A DNA stretch of 64,000 bases from Pseudomonas hefeiensis (GCF_030687835.1 NZ_CP117449.1:3658001-3722000); one strand, 5' to 3'; shown: positions 18,602 to 28,145, numbered from the stretch's first letter. Numbers and translations are program-made. The notes: generated by a model from the sequence alone, not told the origin.

Positions 18602-19603
18602 ATGAAAAAACTAAAACTCACGCTGCTCGCCGGCGCCCTGGCCCTGCTCTCGCTTCCGGTCATGGCCGACGCTACTAACCCCAAGATCGGTTTCTCCATC
18701 GATGATCTGCGCCTGGAGCGCTGGTCCAGGGACCGTGACTATTTCGTCGCGGCGGCGGAAAAAATGGACGCCAAAGTCTTCGTCCAGTCGGCCGATGCCA
18801 ACGAGCAGAAGCAGATTTCCCAGATCGAAAACCTCATCTCCCGTGGCGTCGATGTGATCGTCATCGTGCCGTTCAATGCCACCGTGCTGACCAATGCCGT
18901 AGCCGAAGCCAAGAAGGCCGGGATCAAGGTGGTGTCCTATGACCGACTGATCCTCAATGCCGACATCGACGCCTACATTTCCTTCGATAACGAAAAAGTC
19001 GGCGAGATGCAGGCCAGCGGCGTGTTGAAAGCCGCGCCCAAGGGCAACTACTTCTTGCTCGGCGGCGCGCCCACGGACAACAACGCCAAGGTCCTGCGCG
19101 AAGGCCAGATGAAAGTGCTGCAACCGGCCATCGACCGGGGTGATATCAAGATTGTCGGGCAACAGTGGGTCAAGGAATGGAACCCCACCGAAGCCTTGAG
19201 CATCGTTGAAAACGCCCTGACCCGTAACGACAACAAGATCGACGGCATCGTCGCCTCCAACGACGCCACCGCCGGCGGTGCCATCCAGGCACTGGCCTCG
19301 CAAAAAATGGCCGGCAAGGTGCCGATCTCAGGCCAGGACGCCGACCTGGCGGCGGTCAAGCGGGTGATCGATGGCACCCAGACCATGACCGTCTACAAGC
19401 CGCTGAAACTGATCGCCACCGAAGCGGCCAAGCTCTCGGTGCAGCTGGCGCGTAACGAGAAACCCACCTACACCTCGCAATACGACAATGGCAGCAAGAA
19501 AGTCGACACCATCCTGCTCACCCCGACCCCGTTGACCAAGGACAACATCGACCTGCTGGAAAAAGATGGGTTCTACACCAAGGCGCAGATAGCCGGGCAG
19601 TGA
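18602..19603 (+). CDS. xylF: D-xylose ABC transporter substrate-binding protein
   Basis: A 333-residue periplasmic sugar-binding protein with a 23-residue signal peptide (MKKLKLTLLAGALALLSLPV, cut after ADA). XylF signatures: KIGFSIDDLRLERWSRDRDYF, VIVIVPFNATVL and ISGQDADLAAVKR. RBS AAAGGA lies before the ATG. It lies 145 bp after xylA and is separated from xylG by a REP pair, which often leaves the binding-protein mRNA in excess. Confidence 0.97.
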   Translation: MKKLKLTLLAGALALLSLPVMADATNPKIGFSIDDLRLERWSRDRDYFVAAAEKMDAKVFVQSADANEQKQISQIENLISRGVDVIVIVPFNATVLTNAVAEAKKAGIKVVSYDRLILNADIDAYISFDNEKVGEMQASGVLKAAPKGNYFLLGGAPTDNNAKVLREGQMKVLQPAIDRGDIKIVGQQWVKEWNPTEALSIVENALTRNDNKIDGIVASNDATAGGAIQALASQKMAGKVPISGQDADLAAVKRVIDGTQTMTVYKPLKLIATEAAKLSVQLARNEKPTYTSQYDNGSKKVDTILLTPTPLTKDNIDLLEKDGFYTKAQIAGQ

Positions 19604-19608
19604 TTTCT

Positions 19609-19697
19609 GTGGGAGCGGGCTTGCTCGCGAATGCGGTGGGTCAGTCACCATCAATGCAGACTGATGCACCGCTTTCGCGAGCAAGCCCGCTCCCACA
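19609..19697. repeat. REP/BIME inverted pair between xylF and xylG
   Basis: Arms TGTGGGAGCGGGCTTGCTCG and its complement, starting 5 bp after the xylF stop. Probably stabilises the xylF transcript relative to xylGH. Confidence 0.9.
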
Positions 19698-19786
19698 GGA
19701 ACTTTGCCTGACTCTGGCATTAGCGTGAGGCTGGCCCCCCATCCCCACCTGCTGATGTGTGAGCCCTTTTCATATGAGCCCTCGCC

Positions 19787-21343
19787 ATGTCCGACTACCT
19801 GCTGCAAATGAACGGCATCGTCAAAACCTTCGGCGGCGTCAAAGCCCTCAATGGCATCGACATCAAGGTCAGGCCGGGTGAATGCGTCGGCCTGTGCGGT
19901 GAGAACGGTGCCGGTAAATCCACGCTGATGAAAGTCCTGTCGGCGGTCTACCCCTACGGCACCTGGGACGGTGAAATTGTCTGGGACGGCCAGCCGCTCA
20001 AGGCGCATTCGATCAGCGAAACCGAAGCCGCCGGGATCGTCATCATCCATCAGGAACTGACCCTGGTCCCCGACCTGTCGGTGGCCGAAAACATCTTCAT
20101 GGGCCACGAGCTGACGCTGCCCGGCGGACGCATGAACTACCCGGCAATGATCCACCGTGCCGAAGCCCTGATGCGTGAACTCAAGGTACCGGACATGAAC
20201 GTCTCGCTGCCGGTGTCACAATACGGCGGGGGGTACCAGCAACTGGTGGAAATCGCCAAGGCACTGAACAAACAGGCGCGCCTGCTGATCCTCGATGAGC
20301 CCTCCTCGGCCCTGACCCGTTCGGAAATCGAGGTGCTGCTGGACATCATCCGCGACCTCAAGGCCAAGGGCGTTGCCTGCGTGTATATCTCCCACAAGCT
20401 CGATGAAGTGGCCGCCGTGTGCGACACCATTGCGGTGATCCGCGACGGCAAACACATCGCCACCACCGCCATGACCGACATGGACATTGCCAAGATCATC
20501 ACCCAGATGGTCGGCCGGGAAATGAGCAACCTCTACCCCACCGAACCCCATGACATCGGCGAGGTGATTTTCGAGGCGCGCCATATCACCTGCTACGACA
20601 TCGACAACCCGAGGCGCAAACGGGTCGATGACATTTCGTTCGTCCTCAAGCGCGGGGAAATCCTCGGCATCGCCGGGCTGGTCGGCGCCGGCCGCACGGA
20701 ACTGGTGTCGGCGCTGTTCGGCGCCTACCCCGGCCACCATGAAGGTGAAGTCTGGCTCAACGGCCAACGGATCGACACGCGCACGCCCCTCAAGTCAATC
20801 CGCGCCGGTCTGTGCATGGTTCCTGAAGACCGCAAGCGCCAAGGCATCGTTCCCGACCTGGGAGTCGGTCAGAACATCACCCTGGCGGTGCTGGGCAACT
20901 ACTCGAAAATGACCCGCATCGACGCCGAAGCGGAGTTAGGCAGCATCGACCGGGAAATCTCGCGCATGCACCTCAAGACCGCGAGCCCGTTCCTGCCGAT
21001 CACCAGCCTCTCCGGCGGTAACCAGCAAAAAGCCGTGCTGGCCAAAATGCTGCTGACCCGACCCCGCGTGCTGATTCTCGATGAGCCGACCCGTGGCGTG
21101 GACGTCGGCGCCAAGTATGAGATCTACAAGCTGATGGGCGCGCTGGCCGCCGAAGGCGTGTCGATCATCATGGTGTCCTCGGAGCTGGCCGAAGTGCTGG
21201 GGGTGTCCGACCGCGTACTGGTGATCGGCGAAGGCCAGTTGCGCGGCGATTTCATCAACCACGAACTCACTCAGGAACAGGTGCTCGCCGCCGCCCTCAG
21301 CCACCCCGAAGACCATAACAATAATGATCGGAAGTCCGCGTAG
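19787..21343 (+). CDS. xylG: D-xylose ABC transporter ATP-binding protein
   Basis: A 518-residue duplicated ATPase of the CUT2 sugar family. The first half has Walker [11 protein letters not shown] and Walker [13 protein letters not shown]. The second half has the typical degenerate site [13 protein letters not shown] and the signature [14 protein letters not shown], with [14 protein letters not shown]. The first-half signature is weak ([16 protein letters not shown]), as is usual for XylG. The next gene, xylH, starts at the base after the stop. Confidence 0.96.
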   Translation: MSDYLLQMNGIVKTFGGVKALNGIDIKVRPGECVGLCGENGAGKSTLMKVLSAVYPYGTWDGEIVWDGQPLKAHSISETEAAGIVIIHQELTLVPDLSVAENIFMGHELTLPGGRMNYPAMIHRAEALMRELKVPDMNVSLPVSQYGGGYQQLVEIAKALNKQARLLILDEPSSALTRSEIEVLLDIIRDLKAKGVACVYISHKLDEVAAVCDTIAVIRDGKHIATTAMTDMDIAKIITQMVGREMSNLYPTEPHDIGEVIFEARHITCYDIDNPRRKRVDDISFVLKRGEILGIAGLVGAGRTELVSALFGAYPGHHEGEVWLNGQRIDTRTPLKSIRAGLCMVPEDRKRQGIVPDLGVGQNITLAVLGNYSKMTRIDAEAELGSIDREISRMHLKTASPFLPITSLSGGNQQKAVLAKMLLTRPRVLILDEPTRGVDVGAKYEIYKLMGALAAEGVSIIMVSSELAEVLGVSDRVLVIGEGQLRGDFINHELTQEQVLAAALSHPEDHNNNDRKSA

Positions 21344-22480
21344 ATGAATCAGGTCAAGCAACTCTTCAGCCGCTACAAAATGCTCGCGCTGGTGATCGCC
21401 GTGGCGGTGATCTGGCTGTTTTTCAGCTGGCAGACCGAGGGCGGGTTCCTGACCCCGCGCAACCTCTCCAACCTGCTGCGGCAGATGTCCATCACCGGGA
21501 TTCTGGCCTGCGGCATGGTGCTGGTGATCATCAGCGGCGAGATCGATCTGTCGGTGGGCTCACTGCTTGGATTGCTCGGTGGCCTGGCGGCGATTCTCGA
21601 CGTGATCTATCACATACCGTTGTTGGCGAACCTGAGCCTGGTTGCCCTGTGTGGCCTGGTGATTGGCCTGGGTAACGGCTACATGACCGCCTATCTGCGC
21701 ATCCCGTCGTTCATTGTCGGCCTGGGCGGCATGCTGGCCTTTCGCGGCGTTCTGCTGGGCATTACCGACGGCACCACCATCGCTCCGGTGTCACCAGAGC
21801 TGGTCTACATCGGCCAGGGCTATTTACCGCACTCCGTCGGCACGGGCCTGGGCGTGCTGCTGTTCGCCTTGACCCTGTTCCTGACCTGGAAACAGCGCCG
21901 CAATCGTGCCCTGCATGGCCTGGCGGCCCACTCACTGATGCGTGACGTATTACGCGTGGTGCTGATCGGCGCGGTACTGGCCGGCTTCGTCTATACCCTC
22001 AACAGCTACGACGGTATTCCGGTTCCCGTGCTGCTTCTGCTGATTCTGCTCGGCGTGTTCAGCTACGTCACCAGCCAGACCGTGTTCGGACGACGGGTTT
22101 ACTCGGTGGGTAGCAACATGGAAGCCACGCGCCTGTCCGGCATCAACGTACAGGCGGTGAAGCTATGGATCTTCGGCATCATGGGCGTGATGTGCGCCCT
22201 CGCCGGCGTGGTCAACACCGCGCGCCTGGCCGCGGGCTCACCCTCGGCCGGCAGCATGGGCGAACTCGACGCCATCGCCGCCTGCTTCATCGGCGGCACC
22301 TCCATGCGCGGCGGCTCCGGCACCGTCTACGGCGCCCTCCTCGGCGCGCTGGTGATCACCAGCCTGGACAACGGCATGTCCATGCTCGACGTCGACAGTT
22401 ATTGGCAGATGATCGTCAAGGGCAGCATTCTGGTGCTGGCGGTGTGGGTGGATGTGAGTACGCGCACTGGGCGGCGTTGA
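21344..22480 (+). CDS. xylH: D-xylose ABC transporter permease
   Basis: A 378-residue CUT2 permease with about ten membrane segments and the family motifs GEIDLSVGSLLGL, IPSFIVGLGGMLAFRG and SVGSNMEATRLSGINV (cytoplasmic loop contacting XylG). It starts immediately after the xylG stop (TAG-ATG). It is the last recognisable gene of the xylose unit; no xylB follows. Confidence 0.96.
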   Translation: MNQVKQLFSRYKMLALVIAVAVIWLFFSWQTEGGFLTPRNLSNLLRQMSITGILACGMVLVIISGEIDLSVGSLLGLLGGLAAILDVIYHIPLLANLSLVALCGLVIGLGNGYMTAYLRIPSFIVGLGGMLAFRGVLLGITDGTTIAPVSPELVYIGQGYLPHSVGTGLGVLLFALTLFLTWKQRRNRALHGLAAHSLMRDVLRVVLIGAVLAGFVYTLNSYDGIPVPVLLLLILLGVFSYVTSQTVFGRRVYSVGSNMEATRLSGINVQAVKLWIFGIMGVMCALAGVVNTARLAAGSPSAGSMGELDAIAACFIGGTSMRGGSGTVYGALLGALVITSLDNGMSMLDVDSYWQMIVKGSILVLAVWVDVSTRTGRR

Positions 22481-22490
22481 TCTGTATGCG

Positions 22491-23099
22491 TCACTTGCTG
22501 GCAGAAGCCATCAGCACGCCAAAACCCAGGAAAGTGACGCCCGACAACTTGCCGACAAGCCTGGCGCCCTTGTTTGTGGAGAGCCAGCCTCTTGCGGCCT
22601 GGGCCATCAGGGCATACCCGGAATGCACCACTACAACGAGCAAACTGTAAGACGACACCAGCAAGAAGAACTGGCTGTAGTAGTCACCCGCCGGCTTGAT
22701 GAATTGGGGAAATACAGCCAGGAAAAAGAAACCCGCCTTGGGGTTGAGCAACTGGATTGACAACGCTTCGGTAAAGCGCCGCCAAGGACGTGGCGAAGTG
22801 GCGTTGAGTTCGGGAATAAAACGCTGGGTACGCCACATCTTGATGCCCAGGTACAACAAGTACAGCGCGCCGATGTATTTGAGCACCGTGAAGGCTGTCG
22901 CCGAGGCAGCCAGGATCAGCCCCAGGCTACTGGCGCAAATGCCCGCCACGATAAAAGCGCCTGAGGCGATCCCGACGATACCCGGCAGCGAACCGCTCCA
23001 GCCATGGCGCAAGGCATTGGAAATCGTCAATACCACGCCGGGGCCCGGGCTGAGCACTGTCAGGGTTGCCAGAATCAGAAAAAGTCCGTAACTGGCCAT
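22491..23099 (-). CDS. LysE family amino-acid/metabolite exporter
   Basis: A 202-residue LysE/RhtB-type exporter with six helices and the N-terminal signature LTVLSPGPGVVLTISNALRHG. YLGIKMWR follows in helix 3. It converges on xylH and diverges from a LysR regulator (107 bp gap), a common regulator-exporter pairing. Substrate unknown. Confidence 0.92.
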   Translation of the reverse strand: MASYGLFLILATLTVLSPGPGVVLTISNALRHGWSGSLPGIVGIASGAFIVAGICASSLGLILAASATAFTVLKYIGALYLLYLGIKMWRTQRFIPELNATSPRPWRRFTEALSIQLLNPKAGFFFLAVFPQFIKPAGDYYSQFFLLVSSYSLLVVVVHSGYALMAQAARGWLSTNKGARLVGKLSGVTFLGFGVLMASASK

Positions 23100-23206
23100 T
23101 AATCACTCCACGTTGAAAGGCGCGTTGAACCGGCCTGCAGATTGGCGTGGCAATGCGACGCTGACAAACGCTTTAATTGCACCTCATATGTGACTAAATT
23201 AGACAC

Positions 23207-24160
23207 ATGATTGCCGACCTCCCCCCGTTGAACGCCGTCCGCGCCTTCGCCGCTGCCGCTCGCCACCAGAGTTTCAGTCGCGCAGCCGAAGAACTGCACG
23301 TCAGTCACAGTGCCGTCAGCCGGCACATCAAGCTGCTTGAAGAACGCCTGGGCGTGCTGCTGTTCGAGCGTCGAACCCGGCAGTCTGTGCTCACGCCGGC
23401 GGGCCAGAGCTTTTACGAACAGGTCAACGTGGCACTGACGCAGATTGCCAACGCCGCCACAACCCTGACCCGCAATGCTGCCCTGCGCAAGGTCACCATT
23501 AACGTGCGTCCATCCTTTGCGGTGCGCTGGCTGATTCCGCGGTTGCCTGAGTTCATGGCGCTCCATCCGGACATCAAGCCCGACGTCGTCACCAGCACCC
23601 GGCCTCCCGATCCATCACGGGAAACATTCGACGTAGTCATCCGTCGCGGGCACGCCGGCTGGTCGGCCAATCTGCAGCCCACGGTATTGCTGGAAGATGA
23701 CTTGCTGCTGGTCGCCGCACCGTCATTGTTGCAAAGCGTGCCATTGGAAAACGTCCACGACCTGGCCCGGCACACCTTGTTGTCGGGCAGGACGCGCAGC
23801 AGCGATTGGCAAGATTGGTCGGAGCACGCGAAGATCAATCCATTGAACAACCTGCCAACCCTGCAATTCGATCACATGCACCTCGTGCTGCAGGCCGCCG
23901 TCGATGGGCTGGGCGTGGCGTTGTGTCCGGCTTCGCTGCTGGGCAGGGATTTGTCCAACGGGCGCCTGACCTGTCCACTGCCGTCGTTGCGCCTGCCGTT
24001 AGCCCGCTATTACTACGGGGTGTCCGGGGATGCGGTGGCTGAGACGCAGGTTTTTGTTGATTGGTTGTTGACCCATATTCATCAGGGTTGGGATGGGCGG
24101 GGTTTCAGTCATTCAGATCCAGTTAGCAACGCTGCAAATAACCAGCCGCATCCAGGGTGA
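23207..24160 (+). CDS. LysR-family regulator (GcvA-like)
   Basis: A 317-residue LysR regulator: N-terminal HTH (LNAVRAFAAAARHQSFSRAA EELHVSHSAVSRHIKLLEER) and a GcvA/AmpR-type effector domain (VRPSFAVRWLIPRLPEF; DVVIRRG). No ribosome binding site is evident just before the ATG at 23207. It is divergent from the LysE exporter and probably regulates it. Its 3' end overlaps the convergent Nudix gene by 38 bp. Confidence 0.92.
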   Translation: MIADLPPLNAVRAFAAAARHQSFSRAAEELHVSHSAVSRHIKLLEERLGVLLFERRTRQSVLTPAGQSFYEQVNVALTQIANAATTLTRNAALRKVTINVRPSFAVRWLIPRLPEFMALHPDIKPDVVTSTRPPDPSRETFDVVIRRGHAGWSANLQPTVLLEDDLLLVAAPSLLQSVPLENVHDLARHTLLSGRTRSSDWQDWSEHAKINPLNNLPTLQFDHMHLVLQAAVDGLGVALCPASLLGRDLSNGRLTCPLPSLRLPLARYYYGVSGDAVAETQVFVDWLLTHIHQGWDGRGFSHSDPVSNAANNQPHPG

Positions 24161-24557
24161 CGGTCAAAAAACGTAGCGCTCGGCAAAAGACGGGATGACA
24201 TTGGTCATAAGGTAAATCGTCAAAAGGTGCCCAGAAGAACTCAAAAGCAAGACCGCCGCCGTCACACGTGTTGTATGTCCATTGCTCGGGGAGTGCGATC
24301 CTTGGGTCACATAGATGAAACGACCATACTTGGGCAAGATGATCAGCGTCCCAACATCCGAGATCGGCCGACACTGTCGCGCAGTCGATGCCAGCCTCCT
24401 CATTCAGCTCTCGCAGGGCGGCCTGCCAGGCAGACTCACCGGTCTCAATCGTGCCCTTCACAATTTGCACACCTGCCAACGGATGACGGAACAACAAGAT
24501 TCGCGGCAGGTGAGAATGGGAAAGAATGATAGGACAAGCTTTGTTTGGAAGCATCAT
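24123..24557 (-). CDS. Nudix hydrolase
   Basis: A 144-residue protein with a clear Nudix box, GTIETGESAWQAALRELNEE followed by AGI, matching the pattern G-x5-E-x7-R-E-x2-E-E-x-G. The substrate (nucleoside diphosphate derivative) is not predictable. It is convergent with the LysR gene, overlapping it at the 3' end. Codon choice looks less G+C-biased than its neighbours. Confidence 0.85.
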   Translation of the reverse strand: MMLPNKACPIILSHSHLPRILLFRHPLAGVQIVKGTIETGESAWQAALRELNEEAGIDCATVSADLGCWDADHLAQVWSFHLCDPRIALPEQWTYNTCDGGGLAFEFFWAPFDDLPYDQCHPVFCRALRFLTVTLDAAGYLQRC

Positions 24558-24583
24558 GTTTTCCAGAGAGAGGGCCGGATTGC

Positions 24584-24997
24584 TTAAGGTTTCTCAAGCA
24601 ATGTCGACTCAACGCAATCCGACAAGACTAGCCATTCAAAGCTGGTTTCGCGATAGCTGTGCTGTTGTTTGTGAGGTGTGAAATCAGTATCAAGAGTGGC
24701 TACGGCAACCGATATCCAGTCTGGAAACGCACCGTGAGGGTCAGACCAGAACAAGCTTGAACCGCAGGCCCCGCAGAACTGCCGTTTGACGCCAGTTTCG
24801 GATTCATACAACCTGAGCACGTTTCCATTTGCTGAGATTCGCAGTGAAACAGCCGGAACGCTGGCATAGGTTGCGAACGCAGCACCATGAGCTTTCTGGC
24901 AGCGCCTGCAATGGCAATGAGTCAACGCCTTGAGCTTTGCCGAAATTTCGTAACGGATCTCGCCGCATAGGCAACTTCCGTGGTGATTTTCATTCAT
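24584..24997 (-). CDS. GFA/CENP-V family zinc protein
   Basis: A 137-residue GFA-domain protein with the zinc-binding cysteines in order: GSCLCGEIRYE, HCHCRRCQKAHG and FCGACGSSLFW. The family includes S-(hydroxymethyl)glutathione synthase, but most members are uncharacterised. It is on the same strand as the Nudix gene, 26 bp upstream of it, so they may be co-transcribed. Confidence 0.88.
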   Translation of the reverse strand: MNENHHGSCLCGEIRYEISAKLKALTHCHCRRCQKAHGAAFATYASVPAVSLRISANGNVLRLYESETGVKRQFCGACGSSLFWSDPHGAFPDWISVAVATLDTDFTPHKQQHSYRETSFEWLVLSDCVESTLLEKP

Positions 24998-25104
24998 CCT
25001 TGGCGCTCTGTTTAAACTTGGGCTGGGACTCTAGCGCAATGATCGCTGAGGGCCAACACATTGGGCTAAAAGCCCGAGAGCCTAGGTCGAGCCCCTGCCA
25101 TCCA

Positions 25105-25275
25105 TCACGGTCCAGCCACAAGACCGATAGCCACGATGCCAGGCCAGATCAGCAAGTGTCGCCAGAGCTCTGCGAAAAACAGATAGATCACGCCCAAAAA
25201 CAGAATCGCCAACACTTGGAACGCATCCACTTCATCCACTTGATCACTGTCCGGATTCTTGAAATAGCGTGCCAT
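25105..25275 (-). CDS. Small (56-residue) predicted membrane protein
   Basis: A short open frame with a strong ribosome site (GAAGGAG seven bases before the ATG at 25275). The product starts MARYFKNPDSDQVDEVDAFQ and is then almost wholly hydrophobic (VLAILFLGVIYLFFAELW, RHLLIWPGIVAIGLVAGP), giving two membrane helices after an acidic head. It ends in TGA at 25105. It lies alone in the 400-bp space between the GFA and GNAT genes. I do not recognise the family; the case rests on the ribosome site and the amphipathic-to-hydrophobic layout. Confidence 0.65.
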   Translation of the reverse strand: MARYFKNPDSDQVDEVDAFQVLAILFLGVIYLFFAELWRHLLIWPGIVAIGLVAGP

Positions 25276-25403
25276 GTACCACTCCTTCGTTAGGCATTTC
25301 CATCTTTAATCTGCGGTACTCGTCCAGCATCAAGCACGGCCATCGTGGCTACACTAGCTGCGCCCAGGTCATGCCGGCATCTTAAGCAACACAGGAATGT
25401 CCA

Positions 25404-25865
25404 GTGATTGAATCAGCACGAGAACTGACGGTACGGCAACTGCTAGAACTTCCTTCGGCGATTCTGCAACTAGAGGCAGAATCTGTCACAGAGGGTTTCA
25501 GGTTTCTTACTCGCTTGATCACCGATTGGAGAAACGGGTCCAATCGATTCGATCAACCTGGGGAGTGCTTTCTAGGAGTCTTCTGCAACGGGCAACTGAT
25601 TGCCGTTGGCGGACTTTCATATGATCCCCATGCCGCCCCGAGTGTCGGTAGGTTACGAAGGGTATATGTCACGCGAACCTCAAGGGGCCTGAAGGCGGGC
25701 AGTTTTTTGGTGGAGCATCTCTTGGAGCATGCAGCATCACGGTTCCAAGCGGTGCGCCTGTCTACAGACACACCGGAGGGCGCAGCCTTTTACCTTCACT
25801 GCGGATTTCGGCCGGTAGAAGATGATTTTGCGACCCATGTCATGTCATTTTCAGATGCTACGTAA
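25404..25865 (+). CDS. GNAT-family N-acetyltransferase
   Basis: A 153-residue GNAT protein: beta4 segment GECFLGVFCNGQLIAVGGLS, the acetyl-CoA motif region LRRVYVTRTSRGLKAGSFLV (a degenerate R/Q-x-x-G-x-G/A) and the C-terminal ATDTPEGAAFYLHCGFRPV-like stretch. GTG or ATG choice: the frame begins GTGATTGAATCA, with AGGAATG upstream. It ends 17 bp before the epoxide hydrolase and may be co-transcribed with it. Confidence 0.85.
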   Translation: MIESARELTVRQLLELPSAILQLEAESVTEGFRFLTRLITDWRNGSNRFDQPGECFLGVFCNGQLIAVGGLSYDPHAAPSVGRLRRVYVTRTSRGLKAGSFLVEHLLEHAASRFQAVRLSTDTPEGAAFYLHCGFRPVEDDFATHVMSFSDAT

Positions 25866-25882
25866 TCAGGACGAAAACACGC

Positions 25883-27022
25883 ATGCTCATCGAACCTTTC
25901 TCCATCGACATCCCCGAAAGCGCCCTTGAAGACCTTCGGCACCGCCTGTTGAACGCAAGGTTGCCAGAGCCCCTGGCCGGCCAAGGCTGGAGCGAAGGCA
26001 TGGACATGGATGTGCTACGAGAGCTTCTCGCCTATTGGTCGAGCCCATTCGATTGGCGCGCTCAGGAGGCAGCACTTAATCGTCTGCCGCAATTTGTCGC
26101 CGACATCGGCGAACAAAGGGTTCATTTCATTCATCAGCGGGGCGTCGGGCCGAATCCGATGCCGCTGATTCTCACCCATGGCTGGCCGGGTTCATTCATC
26201 GAGATGCAACGAATAATCCCGTTACTGACCGACCCCGCCAGCCATGGCGGCGATCCGACAGATGCCTTTGATGTGGTGGTGCCGTCGCTACCCGGCTACA
26301 CCTTTTCCGCGCCGTTCAAGCAATCCGACATGGGGCCTTATGAAGTAGCCGGTTTGTGGAGTGAGTTGATGACGGGGCTGGGCTATGACCGGTTTGGCGC
26401 CCAGGGCGGGGACATTGGCGCGGGCGTGTCGAGCTGGCTCGGCGTACGGTTTCCCGAGCGGGTGCCAGGCATACACCTCAATTACATCCCGGGGTCCTAT
26501 CGCCCTCCCCTTGGCGAAACCGAACCACCGCTAACGGAGGCCGAAACGGTCTTCTTGCAACGCGCCGCGGCATTTGCCGATGCCGAGGGTGCCTATGGGC
26601 ACATTCAGCGAACCAAACCGCAAAGCCTGGCCGTGGGCCTGAATGACTCACCGGCGGGACTGCTGGCATGGATGGGGGAAAAGATCCTGTCCTGGTGCGA
26701 TACCCGCCCCGCCATTGATCATGACTGGCTGCTGAGCAATGTCACCCTGTACTGGCTGACGAATTGCATCGGCTCGTCGTTTCGCCAGTATGTGGCAGGT
26801 AGCAAGCGGCCGTTGCTATTCAACCACGGAGAACGGGTGAAACCACCGGTTGGGGTTGCGCTGTTTCCCAAGGAACTGCCCATGCCGCCGAGGAGCTGGG
26901 TGGAGCGCTGCTATAACGTGGAGCGATGGACCCTCATGCCTCGCGGTGGTCACTTTGCCGCGCTGGAGCAGCCGGAGTTGTTGGCGGAGGATATCAGGGC
27001 GTTTTTTCGCAGCTGTCGCTAG
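25883..27022 (+). CDS. Epoxide hydrolase (EHN-type alpha/beta hydrolase)
   Basis: A 379-residue epoxide hydrolase of the EPHX1/EHN family. The N-terminal EHN domain (about 1-110: FSIDIPESALEDLRHRLLNA) is followed by an alpha/beta hydrolase core with the oxyanion motif HGWPGSF and the nucleophile region GAQGGDIGAGVSSWLG (aspartate nucleophile). A C-terminal MPRGGHFAALEQP supplies the catalytic histidine. The last codons and stop (CGCAGCTGTCGCTAG) are repeated 930 bp downstream inside a duplicated segment. Substrate unknown. Confidence 0.92.
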   Translation: MLIEPFSIDIPESALEDLRHRLLNARLPEPLAGQGWSEGMDMDVLRELLAYWSSPFDWRAQEAALNRLPQFVADIGEQRVHFIHQRGVGPNPMPLILTHGWPGSFIEMQRIIPLLTDPASHGGDPTDAFDVVVPSLPGYTFSAPFKQSDMGPYEVAGLWSELMTGLGYDRFGAQGGDIGAGVSSWLGVRFPERVPGIHLNYIPGSYRPPLGETEPPLTEAETVFLQRAAAFADAEGAYGHIQRTKPQSLAVGLNDSPAGLLAWMGEKILSWCDTRPAIDHDWLLSNVTLYWLTNCIGSSFRQYVAGSKRPLLFNHGERVKPPVGVALFPKELPMPPRSWVERCYNVERWTLMPRGGHFAALEQPELLAEDIRAFFRSCR

Positions 27023-27216
27023 AAAAACTCCGAAAAAGCTCAGCGCAAGCCTTCTGTGGGAGCAAGGCTTGCCCGCGATGAAGATGACGCGGTCTTCCGG
27101 GGGACCGAGGTGCCTGCATCGCGAGCAAGCTTTGCTCCCACTGGAACCTGCGCACTCCAAGCAGTGACGGCCAGAGCCGGTCTGAAAACCTCGTAGGAAT
27201 TTACCTCTGTGGCGAG
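27004..27216. repeat. Direct repeat, copy 1 (930-bp spacing)
   Basis: Positions 27004-27141 match 27934-28071 with three mismatches and no gap; after a diverged middle, CTCGTAGGAATTTACCTCTG matches again. The repeat begins inside the last codons of the epoxide hydrolase and contains a diverged REP pair (GTGGGAGCAAGGCTTGCCCG / GCGAGCAAGCTTTGCTCCCA). Confidence 0.9.
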
Positions 27217-27339
27217 GGGATTTATCCCCGCTGGGCTGCGAAGCAGCCCCAAACTGGGCACCTCGTTTCGCCAGGTACACCGCAGACACCGGGTTTGCGA
27301 CTGCTGCGCAGCCCAGCGGGGATAAATCCCCTCGCCACA
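27208..27339. repeat. Second REP class, inverted pair
   Basis: TGTGGCGAGGGGATTTATCC and its complement GGATAAATCCCCTCGCCACA bound a 132-bp element with inner arms GCTGGGCTGCG / CGCAGCCCAGC. The same class recurs at 56771-56875. It lies in the 616-bp non-coding stretch 27023-27638, in which I see no further gene. Confidence 0.85.
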
Positions 27340-27638
27340 GGGGACGGGGGGCGTCCTACAGGTAGGTTGTGGGTGCCGGGATCGACTTCTATAGTTGGGT
27401 TCGTCGCTGGCTTTGGCCGGTGATGGGGTTTCGCAGCCCGAGTGAACAAATCTAGATACCGTCAAATTGAATTCAGGCAAACTTGCCCGCTTTCATTTTA
27501 TGGCGGTTGCGCGCGGGAGACTTTCGGGTCTGCCGAGTTTTGGATTGGTTCCTCGGTCTGCGAACCCTCGCGCAACTGCCACCCATTTGATTCGCAGCAA
27601 AAAGGTGGCGATTCTTTCTATCAAATGAGTGCAACCTT

Positions 27639-27920
27639 ATGACAACGAATCAACCATCCAGCCGCTTCACCCCACTCACCCAAACCGCCACCACCCACCC
27701 CGTCCTGCTGATCGACACCCACGCTCCACTGCCCGAACTCCATGCCTGCGCCAGCGAACGCCTGCACGCCACGCTCGATTACCTGACACTGGTGGCCTGC
27801 TCCAGCCTGCGCGATTCAGCGACGAGCGACATCAACACCCTCACCAACGTCGCCCGGATTCTGGTACAGGACGTGGCGGATGTGTTTGGCGTGATCGAAC
27901 AGCGCGGGCTCGAAAGCTAA
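27639..27920 (+). CDS. Small hypothetical protein (DUF6124/DUF3077-like)
   Basis: A 93-residue soluble protein with a proline/threonine-rich N-terminus (MTTNQPSSRFTPLTQTATTH), then LHACASERLHATLDYLTLVA and a C-terminal helix NVARILVQDVADVFGVIEQR. The layout resembles the small Pseudomonas DUF6124/DUF3077 proteins, which are often multicopy and of unknown function; the match is weak. It has no strong Shine-Dalgarno site and is framed by the two copies of the direct repeat. Confidence 0.6.
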   Translation: MTTNQPSSRFTPLTQTATTHPVLLIDTHAPLPELHACASERLHATLDYLTLVACSSLRDSATSDINTLTNVARILVQDVADVFGVIEQRGLES

Positions 27921-27933
27921 ACAAACAGTTGTG

Positions 27934-28145
27934 TTTTCGCAGCTGTCGCTAGAAAAACTCCGAAAAATCTCAGCGCAAGCCTTCTGTGGGAGCAAGGCTT
28001 GCCCGCGATGAAGATGACGCGGTCTTCCGGGGGGCCGAAGTGCCTGCATCGCGAGCAAGCTTTGCTCCCACAGAAAACCGTGCACTCACAGCGGTGCGGC
28101 AAGAGGTGATCCGAAAATCTCGTAGGAATTTACCTCTGTGGCGAC
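27934..28145. repeat. Direct repeat, copy 2
   Basis: Second copy of the 27004-27216 segment. It carries a fossil of the epoxide hydrolase 3' end (CGCAGCTGTCGCTAG at about 27938-27952) followed by the same REP pair. Confidence 0.9.
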
